This document shows, one piece after another, positions 55,861 to 64,000 of a stretch of 64,000 nt of DNA. The stretch's first letter is position 1. Each line of letters begins with the position of its first letter. Both the position numbers and the translations under genes were made by a program. Origin of the DNA: Ampullaceana balthica. Taxonomy: Eukaryota; Mollusca; Gastropoda; Lymnaeidae. The notes beneath the pieces are model-generated. The model had not been told where the DNA came from, made no database searches, and worked only from the letters and a program-made list of their open reading frames with translations. The DNA lies in NCBI GenBank assembly GCA_944989445.1, contig CALYLW010000057.1, positions 1,038,984-1,102,983 of the forward strand. The letters are read 5' to 3'.

Positions 55861-58800
55861 ACCAGTTTAAGTTTAATTTTGCTAATTTTTGACGCTAGTC
55901 TTACATTTTACTGTCGGGATCACAACCGGATTGCCTTGATAGAGTCTCCATATAATATGTAGTTTCCATAGTAATATATCACACAGTTTGCTGGACATGC
56001 AATTTGAAGAACAGAACGCACCAAAATGACTAAACTTTAGCTGCTCTGTTTAACAGATTTAGCGAAAATCCAGCTTTTAATTCTTTTCAAAAATGACGTC
56101 ACTAATTAGTTTTTAAATAAATTTGTCGAAAATATACTATAGCACCACGTTTTTTTAAAAACTATGTTACATATAATGTCGCGTGTCCTTTGTTATTTAC
56201 TATGTTAAATATACTAGAGCAACTCTTTGTTGATTACTAAGTTTTCTCAACATAAAAAAAGAAAATAAATATTTTTTTCAACGTTTTAATCTTAAAGGAT
56301 ATATATTAATAAATTAATTTAGATGCCTAGCTAGATGTTTTGCGCCCTGGGACAAACTACAAAATTGGCGCCCACACTTTGTTTATTTATTAACCTTGTT
56401 CAATTATTATAATGTAACGTAAGCCTAATTTCGGCTTCCTGTAGTTCGATGTCAGGGGACATATTTACCCCGTTTCGATATGCCTCTGAATTAGTTTAAA
56501 CGCTTATTTTTAACCTTTTATCTACGTTCAGTGTTTAATCTTCTAGGAATATAGGAGTTCCCATGTGGAAATGACTCAGTTTCTGATCGTAGCGAGCATT
56601 TATTAAATTCACTTGGTGGCCGTGTGGTGTGATGGCCAGTGATGATATCGCTATGTTTAAAAACCACAAATAATCTGGTAAATAACTGTGCTAAAAATTG
56701 TTCAAAATACATGCACCTCAATGCGTTTGGGGCATCAAATTTTAATTCGTTTTACGTAAAAATTTCATTATTGTTGTTGTATTCATGCAATGCAGCAGGG
56801 GGCAGTTAAGCAAATATTTATATAGTTCAGGGGATAATAGCAAACGTAAGACTCCGTATGTAAAGGATAATTTTATTTCGTTGATACTCTTTTGTTTCGA
56901 GTAACTTCCGTTAATGGGGATGTCACCAACTCTAGCTTCAATTATTTCTAGCATCCATTGTATGGTAGGGACAATCAAACTATGTATGCGGTTAAAAAAA
57001 ACTTAATTCAACGAATTCTCCAACGTCCACATGGACCAGGTGCCACTCGGTGGCTTAGGAGAGGGGAGGCTGAGGGGAGGTTCTAATGTTATCGACGTCA
57101 CTTCATTCCTTAAAAAAAATAAGCATTACTTCCGGTCAACCGCTGCGGTTTTGCTGTTAATGTTTTTAATTTAAAAAAAATTATAATTAAACTGGAACTG
57201 GAGAAAGATCTAGACATATCCTGGGCGGTACCAATCCTAGAGATGCGCCACTGGTCCTACCACCAACCACTCAACCTCACTCTGTTCCCGCCTCTGAGTT
57301 ATCATTGACAAGACTCAACATTTCGCCCCGACGACGGCTCCCACAAGCCCCCGCCCCCCTTCGTGAGCTCAAATGACTGTACTAAGCAGGCCGGACAGTT
57401 CAGATGAATGAGGCGCCGGGGAAGATGACAGACTACGCGTAAAATGTAATCCGGTAAAAGACTAGAAGTATTCGAAATTGCCATGTGAGCACGTAACGTG
57501 CGCTCTAAAGCAATTTCCCCAAGGTGGTTCCTCGAAGCATGATAATTGCATTTTAAGACTCATAAAATGGCGGAATCGTCACTTCCGCCTCAGCTTCTTT
57601 TTTTTATTATCTCCCTTTTCTTTCTCTGTCAGTTTTTCTTCTCCGAGGAAGTAAGCCCTCGTTCTTGACCTTGAGCTGAAGAAATATTACCTACGTCATC
57701 CGCGCCATTTGTTTTGTTTTTTTCCTCAATGTTCGAGACCTCAGAGGAATTTGCTCTTGTTACTACTAGTGTGTATATCTGTGTGTTTGTGTGTGTGTGG
57801 GAGGGAGGCACTCCGATAGTTGCAAGCTACGTCACATTTGATCGCAATTTAAAGCGCGCGGGTGTTGGGCAGTGGCGTAGCGTGGGGGGGGGGCTGTTAC
57901 GGCGGTTGCCCAAGGCGCAAAGGTTTTTGGTGTGCGCTAAATTGCTAAAAAAAAATTATAATAACATGCCGCCCGCCAAGACCATCTGGAGGGCAGGACT
58001 GGCTTGTGTACATGAGAAAAAAGTTTAGGGCGAATCACGTCCAACTTGCCCGGGGCGCTGGCAACCCAATCTTCGCCACGGGGGAGGGGGGAGAGATATG
58101 ACGTCATTAAACACATTTTTTAAATCGAAAAAAAAATCATTTCTAAGTATCCGAGTCCATGACAAGGAAAGCACTTAATGTCTCTCAACATTGGGTAGAT
58201 CCCAAATCTTTGGAGATCCTGGATTAAATGACTGGACCAGACCTTGGACATTAAATGACTGGACCAGACCTTGGACACTTGGACAGTCTTCGGTATTGGA
58301 AGGTGTCATCCGTGGTGGCGTCATCGCTTGTGTTCAGATGTCACTTGGTTAAACCCAACACTGCAGTGTGCAATTCTTTGATACGACATAAATATTGATT
58401 TATGATCGATGGATCCATCTTTGTATTGAAGCTTTGAACATCTGACAAATTGGCCATCGTTTGGTGAGGAAATTCTCATTTACGTATTCACAATTTATAT
58501 AACATAATAGAATTGAGAAATGAATATTTCATGAAGGTCCGATTAATAATTCCATGTTTTATTAATAATGATAATAAATTTCACCTAACTTAAATTAACA
58601 TGATGCTGGATAGCGAAGTCATTAGGGCGTTCGCCTCACAAGCTGAGGTCGTGGGATCTAGCCCACGCTAAGCCACATTATAAAGATTGATAAATGACTA
58701 TCGCTTAAAAAGTCCAGAGTAAATGGACGCCGCCAAGTCTACCAAGCCCCGAGAAAGTTCAAATGGAAACATAAGTCAAAATTTTCTTTTGAGAACCACT

Positions 58801-60252
58801 CGTCATATTGCCGCACAACCCTGCTATGACATGGCCGAAGCTTATCTCAGCGACGTATCCTTACCATTTATCGATCCGCCCCTGGTTCACGACTTCCAAG
58901 TGACCAGCGGTCAGCTCTGGTCACCCAGCGGTCAGGAGAGGAAATTAACGGCCGATCCTGAAGGATTACCCTGTCAGAGCGCACCCTTCGAACTGACCGT
59001 GAGCCTCACCAAACACTGGACACACGAATCTTCCAGTTCTAACTTATAAAATATTTATTTGGAGCACACAGTAGTGTACTGTATGATCAAAATGTTGGTC
59101 TGGTAAAACATTTCATCGTAATAATTGATAATTTAGCAGCGATTCCCAAACTTGTTTGCTTCTCGCGCTCTTGTCGAATAGGCGGCCAGGTGCCTTCATT
59201 ACACTGAATTAAAATGTAGAATAATAATAGCATTATTAATATTATTATTGTTATTAATATTACTATTATTTGGTAGTATTTCGCGACATCAGTGTATCTC
59301 TTGCGAGACAGCCTCTGAGAAACGCTGGTATATAACACTTTAACCAATAGAAACACAGGTAACCAAGCTATCTTTTACCTGTGTTAGAAATACGTAGTTA
59401 AAAGTACTAAATTTTTAAATTGCTTGACAATTATTATTTTTTTAAAGTTACCATAATTTCATTGATTCACAGAGTAGAAGCGGTAAGTAATTCAGTTCTG
59501 GGAAAAGTGTTTTCCTTGTCATTTCCCCTGTTTTAAATCCCTCCGTAGGAAACAAAGCTGGAAACGTCAACATGAAATTTCTCCGCCCTTGGAAAATTAA
59601 AATTATGGGTCGGTTGCTTGAAGGACTGAGCAATAGAAAACCTCGTAAGTCCCGCCAGCTTGTCACTTAACAATCTCATTTTGTTGAAATACTTGGTGGT
59701 TTTTATATTTAATACTTTTTTAAGTTAAAAACAAAACAAAACAACATCCTCTAATTATATTAACATGTAGCTAAAAAAAAATAACAAGTAAATAAGTTAC
59801 ATAAAATTTTTAAAAATAAATAAATTACTGCTCGTATTTTGACGGGTCATTACTAGTATTTCAAATTAGTAAGCATTGCTGACTTCACATTTTTATTCGA
59901 TTTTGATCGCCGTGTTTCAAACGTGAGATTCGCCAACTATTAATCCCAACTGATGAATTCAAATAACACCTGCTATCTTTAGAAAGAATCCCACGAAGTA
60001 CTAAGCCCAATCCTCCACACGAGAACAAAAGAAACAGACACGTGTAAAAAAAAAGGAAATATAACCATAAGACAAAAGGACCCAACCCATGTGACAAAAT
60101 GACGCCAAGCAAGTCGCAAAGGGACACCAATCCTGTCACAAAATGACCCCAATCATGTCACAAAATGACCCCAATCGTGTGACAAGTCAACAGTAATATG
60201 AGGCAAAAGGACAACAACCAAAAATAATTAAAGCTAAAATAAGAAACGTTTG
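55861..60252. other. Large receptor intron, transposon scraps, no gene supported
   Basis: 56330-56370 (GATGTTTTGCGCCCTGGGAC) and 57865-58085 (GGGCAGTGGCGTAGCGTGGG) look like ends of DNA transposons. 58200-58275 has a 30-bp duplication (TTAAATGACTGGACCAGACC). A 108-residue plus-strand frame at 58723-59049 (MDAAKSTKPRESSNGNIS...) has no recognisable domain. 60120-60185 holds four decayed ACAAAATGACCCCAATC units about 65 bp from the donor at 60258. Confidence 0.4.
58612..58682 (+). other. tRNA-like sequence (decayed SINE head)
   Basis: TAGCGAAGTCATTAGGGCG (A-box like), CCTC-ACAAGCT-GAGG anticodon-arm-like stem and CGTGGG-ATCTAG-CCCACG T-arm-like stem. The B box differs from consensus (GATCTAGCC) and the acceptor stem is not clear, so it is a tRNA-derived repeat rather than a working tRNA. 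Confidence 0.4.
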
Positions 60253-60258
60253 ACTCAC

Positions 60259-60333
60259 AGTGTCATCAGCTTGTTGAAGTGTCCCAGAACACCTGGCCCA
60301 ATGGTCGTCAGGCGGCGGCAGTCCTGGATTAAG
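60259..60333 (-). CDS. LGR1: Receptor exon: single LRR (75 nt), most upstream seen
   Basis: Acceptor TTTACTTGCAG, donor GTGAGTC. Codes LIQDCRRLTTIGPGVLGHFN and KLMT; IQ..RLT.I.P.VL is the LRR pattern of TSHR-type receptors. It opens with a split codon, so at least one exon lies upstream outside the window. Confidence 0.88.
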
Positions 60334-60488
60334 CTGCAAGTAAACGAGGGTGATCACGTGACTGAAAATTGCTAAACACTGGTACAGTTCGATTTAGTGC
60401 ATGTATGATAATGATTGTTACGTTCTAGTTTCTAATATTGGTACGAACACACACGACTGGCTAAAATTCAACACCAATCGGGAATATG

Positions 60489-61795
60489 CAGTGGTACCTT
60501 GAGATACGAATGCTTCAAGTTGCGAACAATCCAAGATACGAAACGTCACTCGGATATTTTGTGCTAAGATACGAAAAACCCCCTATCACAGCCTGGTAGA
60601 TTATATTGAAAAGAAACTTCCCGAAATTGTTCAAACAGGTCGTGTTGTTGCGCAGTTCAATGACATTTGTCTGACTCATGTCAGAAACATTGTGATAAGC
60701 AGACAAGAACAAGGTTCCTTGGATCAATATTTTGCTAAGAGACCATTCATTAGTAAGCGAAGATGTTGTTATAAGTGAGGCGAAGGAAATGAAAAAGTAA
60801 AACAGAAAATTTAGAAAGCCCAAAACAAAAACATAAAAATAATAATAATAAAATAAAAAATACGTAAGTTCAATACGTTATTTTACGTATGTTTAGTGTA
60901 GAGCGTAGGGTTGTACTAAATGTGTTTATTTGGAATTAATTCACGTAAAGTTTGTACATAACGTATTCCCCCCCCCCTTAAAGTTACGTGTTTCGGACGT
61001 AATGCCGTAATGTTTTTCTGCCATTCGCTCTCCTCCCCTTCCACCTTCTCCGACCCTTCACCTCACTCGAAAGGTAAGGGTTTATATGTTTAGACATATT
61101 ATTTGTCATTTATTTTATTCTGTTTTTATTGTTTCATTATTATATACTAGCGTACACCCGTCAAAAATGACGGAAGTTTTCAGCTGAAGTCTATTTATTT
61201 TATAAAAAATGCACTTTTTTTAGGGCGCCTACGGCGCCGACCTTTCTCAAAAGCCCAACTAACTTGTCCTTGTTTCATAAATACGAAATATTAAACTTTC
61301 TGAAATGTACACAAAGTACTTTATAATAGAGGTTGCAGGGCGTCTATGGCGCCCCCTTTATTTTATGATTTTATAATTAACCATCATCTAATTCTCTTGT
61401 TTACAATGTTCCCTTTTCCAAAATTAAAATATGAGCGAAAACTATGACGTCATATAATAATTTTTTTACAGCGCACATTTAATTTGCACACCTTTTGATG
61501 CTTTGGTGCAGTAATTTGGTTTTCCCCGCTTTCTAAAATTAGTAGCGTCAGGACAGACTGACTGACTTGCGTGACAATTGCAAATTATATAGTTTTATTA
61601 GATTTATAATGTGTACTTTTAAGGACTGAAGAATCCTACTTTGTTTTTCTCTGGTTTTCCATGATAATTTCACTTTTCAATGTTGTTTCTGTGTGGCTTG
61701 GAAAAGATTAGGCATTTTGTATTTAAAACTTAGTTCGGCATACGAAAAATCCAATACCGCAGGAAACGATTAATTTCGTATCTCGAGGTACCACT
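60489..61795 (+). mobile_element. Tigger/pogo-like element, interrupted
   Basis: Left end CAGTGGTACCTTGAGATACG, right end reversed AAGTGGTACCTCGAGATACG. GGTACC..GAGATACGA is typical of Tigger ends. A fragment of transposase at about 60635-60770 codes VRNIVISRQEQGSLDQYF, the C-terminal region. At 61148-61600 another repeat is inserted, with hairpin CCGTCAAAAATGACGG. Dead. Confidence 0.75.
61148..61600. mobile_element. Dispersed repeat inside the Tigger, relative near 16740-16960
   Basis: Starts ACTAGCGTACACCCGTCA with hairpin CCGTCA-AAAA-TGACGG. The 61395-61480 segment (AATGTTCCCTTTTCCAAAAT ... ATGACGTCATATAATA) resembles 16730-16800. No coding. Confidence 0.5.
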
Positions 61796-62215
61796 TTACA
61801 TAACTTTAATATCTATCTCTCTACAACGTACGTCTTCTCACTACAACATCTATGGTTCGAATCTCTAGCTCGACTTCCTAACCGTCATTACGTCACATCC
61901 CATAACACCGCGTCATAATAAAGTTGCGTTCAATATAAAAGGCACCGTGCGCAATATTACGTTCCTTTTATTTTCTATTACAGAGATTGTTTTAATATGA
62001 AAATTAAAATAACTCTTATTTATTTTGAGGAGTCCGATATGATGTTATAGAAAGGGAATTAGTATCTCATGAGTCACTTGCGTTTGTTTTTTTTCAACAT
62101 CACAAGTAAGCGATGTCGTGGGAATTGGCGGAAGTGCTTGTTGTTATATGCATCAATTTACTCGAGCCATCTGAACAATTTATTTCCACAAATTACAGGC
62201 CATCACTGTCATTGC
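61796..62215. other. Intron sequence, no gene seen
   Basis: AT-rich between the Tigger and the 32-bp minisatellite. Nothing recognised. Confidence 0.45.
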
Positions 62216-62335
62216 ATTCCCACCCCCAGCTCTACTGTCCTATTGTATGTATATACCCCCCCCTCTATTGTCCTATTGTCTGGGTCTACCCCCCACTCTA
62301 TTGTCCTATTGTCTGGGTCTACCCCCACTAAACTA
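62216..62335. repeat. 32-bp minisatellite, left part
   Basis: Units CTCTATTGTCCTATTGTCTG plus GGTCTACCCCCA, about three copies. The array is split by a LINE and continues at 63863. Confidence 0.9.
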
Positions 62336-63862
62336 AAACTAAACACATATTCTGTAGGCCTGAGACTAATCTCTTAAGGCCTTGGCTAGAACCTGGGCAA
62401 TCTGCTCCATCTGCTGAGCATTGCCATACAACATTGTCTTCACATGGGACTCGCCCGCCTCCCTCACCCCCCCGGCTATATCAAGCGCCGGGCAAGACGT
62501 CACCAGGTGTACGACTGTCTCAGGGGCTTGGCTGCAATGACGGCAGTTCGAGTCCCTGTTGTGGTCTAGCCTGTGAAAGTAAGAGTTGGTTGGGCAATGT
62601 TCTGTTCTCATCTGAGTCACCAAACCCTGGTGTTTGCGACTCAGGTTCCACCACTGGTCTGAACGGCTTGGCCTGGGCATGTTAGCGAATACCCCTCTGG
62701 CTGTTGTGTTGTCAGCCCACTCCTGGTACCACTTACTCCGAAAGTGGTCCTTTAGCCAGGTTTTTGCCCCGAGATAGGTGACTGGGGTCTCTGGTTGGGG
62801 CAGTGCTGCACCTGCTTTGGCCAGGGAGTCTGCTTTTTCGTTGCCATTAACATTCACGTGGCTCGGGATCCACTGCACTGTTACCTTACCTCCAAGTCTT
62901 TCGAGTCTACCCACGTCTTCCAAGATGACGTCAACCAAGTGGGTACTACGATTCTCACTAGCCAGGACTTCGAGGGCTGATCTCGAGTCACAGAACAGTA
63001 CCGTGTCGAAACCAAAAATTTCCGACCCCTGCAGTGTCCGGTGCACACTTTCCAGGGCCCTGTGTATAGCCTCAAGCTCCGCATCGTAGTTCGATGCCAT
63101 AGTCCCACAGGGACCTAGAAGTTCTTCTTTTGGTGGCCCTCCTATTGGGTATAAGATGAGCGCACCGTATCCTGCAATTCCTTCACTCGAACTGGCAGAC
63201 CCATCCGTGAACACTTTCACTTGGGTTCCCGCGAACCCTTCTATCGTCTCAAGGGCAGCCGCTTTCTGTACATGTTCAGGGCTGCGTTTCGTCACCGCCG
63301 TGTCAGTCAGAGACAAACGTATTTCGGGACGTGAGCATTCCGCATAGGGCGGTTTGAGTGGGACACTTATAATTTGTCTTCTATTTTGTGGGGGTTTGAC
63401 GTTCCTATCAAGTTCCGTTACTTGATGCATAAATGAGGAACGTTTCAAACACCCACGTCCGCCCCAGTTGTGCTGCATCTGGTAGCAGGGCTCCCTAAAG
63501 TCTAACCTGCGGTACCTCTCTGCAGTCGTTATGATTGCCTTGTCCCTACGTATATCGAGCGGTTCTACGTTTGCAATGACTTCCACAGCAGCTGTGGGTG
63601 TCGTTCTGTATGCGCCACAGATAAATCTTAAGGCCTGGTTCTGGATTCGACCCAGTTTTTCCAATGCCGTTTTGCTGGCAAAGGCTTGGACGGGCATGCT
63701 GTAGTCCATAATCGACCTCACACTACCCAGAAAGAGAGCTCTGAGTGTACTTGCTCCAGCGCCCCAGTTCGTGCATGCAAGCTTTTTCACCAGGTTGAGC
63801 TTGGCGGTAGCCTGGGAGCACAGGTCTTGTACAAAGTTAGGCATTTGCACCTTTTGATCCAG
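62336..63862 (-). mobile_element. 5'-truncated LINE inserted in the minisatellite
   Basis: The 3' end on minus carries a TTTAGTTTTAGTTTAG tail and the 5' cut falls at about 63862. The text TCTACCCCCACTA flanks both sides, which could be a target duplication or simply the array period. Codes RT C-terminus and RNase H. Confidence 0.8.
62366..63850 (-). CDS. LINE ORF2 C-terminal part: RT thumb, RNase H, zinc motif (494 aa)
   Basis: Intact minus-strand frame to TAA/TAG at 62366. The readable frame extends a few codons further up (LDQKVQM). Residues 1-120 resemble the region after RT (LFLGSVRSIMDYSMPVQAFA, IQNQALRFICGAYRTTP). Residues 211-345 are RNase H with all four acidic residues: FTDGS (D216), AELEA (E258), FCDSRSAL (D288) and NEKADSLAK (D341). 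A C-terminal CRHCSQAPETVVHLVTSC zinc motif follows. RNase H here is typical of I, Nimb, R1 and Ingi-type LINEs. Endonuclease and RT catalytic core are absent, so not autonomous. Confidence 0.85.
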   Translation of the reverse strand: MQMPNFVQDLCSQATAKLNLVKKLACTNWGAGASTLRALFLGSVRSIMDYSMPVQAFASKTALEKLGRIQNQALRFICGAYRTTPTAAVEVIANVEPLDIRRDKAIITTAERYRRLDFREPCYQMQHNWGGRGCLKRSSFMHQVTELDRNVKPPQNRRQIISVPLKPPYAECSRPEIRLSLTDTAVTKRSPEHVQKAAALETIEGFAGTQVKVFTDGSASSSEGIAGYGALILYPIGGPPKEELLGPCGTMASNYDAELEAIHRALESVHRTLQGSEIFGFDTVLFCDSRSALEVLASENRSTHLVDVILEDVGRLERLGGKVTVQWIPSHVNVNGNEKADSLAKAGAALPQPETPVTYLGAKTWLKDHFRSKWYQEWADNTTARGVFANMPRPSRSDQWWNLSRKHQGLVTQMRTEHCPTNSYFHRLDHNRDSNCRHCSQAPETVVHLVTSCPALDIAGGVREAGESHVKTMLYGNAQQMEQIAQVLAKALRD

Positions 63863-63940
63863 TGTCTACCCCCACTATATTGTCCTATTGTCTGGGTCTA
63901 CCCCCACTCTATTGTCCTATTGTCCTGTTCTACTCCCCTC
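63863..63940. repeat. 32-bp minisatellite, right part
   Basis: Two to three units of GTCTACCCCCACTATATTGT and CCTATTGTCTGG, continuing the array at 62216-62335. After it the DNA is C-rich to the window end with nothing recognised. Confidence 0.9.
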
Positions 63941-64000
63941 CCCAATCACCGTCCTACCCCGCCCTCCTCGACACGACGACATATAAGACATATATTCACT

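Larger units (their letters stand above)
46963..60333 (-). other. Gene span: type A LGR glycoprotein-hormone receptor, exons 1-3 equivalent missing
   Basis: Seven minus-strand coding exons join in frame: 60259-60333, 55452-55541, 54563-54631, 54207-54275, 52516-52590, 50509-50676, 46963-49498. Every intron has GT-AG ends and is phase 2, and the small exons are 69-90 nt, one LRR each, as in vertebrate TSHR/FSHR/LHR genes. Together they code 1026 residues plus one leading partial codon. Signal peptide and first LRRs must lie beyond 64000 on the plus coordinate. Introns are 1010, 1839, 1616, 287, 820 and 4717 bp, and almost all carry minisatellites next to exons. The 4.7-kb intron holds transposon scraps, and the intron upstream of 60333 hosts a Tigger and a LINE. 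Confidence 0.9.

Noticed and set aside
58723..59049. 108-residue plus-strand frame in the big receptor intron
   Set aside because: Normal-looking amino acid use but no domain, no splice or promoter support; mentioned as a possibility only within the intron entry.

Overview
This is eukaryotic DNA: AT-rich, dominated by transposons and minisatellites, with one spliced gene on the minus strand whose introns follow GT-AG. The gene is a type A leucine-rich-repeat glycoprotein-hormone receptor (LGR1 / TSHR-FSHR-LHR family). Its invertebrate-style sequence, together with Helitrons, hAT, piggyBac, Tigger and LINE elements, suggests a lophotrochozoan, probably a mollusc (perhaps a gastropod). The species cannot be named from the sequence.

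Layout. 1-2.5 kb: 5' part of an intact Helitron Rep protein on the minus strand, with an N-terminal block of 23-residue repeats. 3.3-5.7 kb: two inverted Helitron-like 5' ends. 5.9-8.1 kb: a 27-bp satellite that grades into a 54-bp (2 x 27) satellite, split by an L2-like LINE 3' end. 9.2-10.8 kb: a dead hAT element with a 58-bp tandem expansion inside its transposase. 11-23 kb: Helitron2/Helentron-like elements, including a six-copy head-to-tail array at 19.6-22.6 kb. 23-28.9 kb: nested hAT elements with perfect 8-bp target duplications, a TIR element carrying a PHD-like transposase tail, and a piggyBac fragment. 29.5-32.2 kb: four satellites, one of which incorporates a MITE end. 33.4-34.8 kb: an element with minisatellite-like inverted repeats and a 9-bp target duplication. 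34.9-37.5 kb: a broken DUF4371-type hAT transposase. 37.7-38.6 kb: a LINE reverse transcriptase. 38.9-46.8 kb: more elements and satellites, including about 40 almost identical 22-bp units.

46.96-60.33 kb: the last seven coding exons of the receptor gene. All six introns are phase 2 and the exons join in frame. The 5' exons (signal peptide and first LRRs) lie beyond position 64000. The product should be a plasma-membrane receptor, with LRRs and a HCCAF-type hinge outside the cell, seven membrane helices, and an unusually long cytoplasmic tail of about 375 residues.

The most unusual structural theme is minisatellites against the receptor's exons: nearly every intron carries one within about 5-95 bp of a splice site. 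Others are satellites born at transposon boundaries or inside transposons, and a tandem array of Helentron-like units with four internal iteron-like boxes per unit. No CRISPR arrays, rRNA genes or convincing functional tRNA genes were seen.
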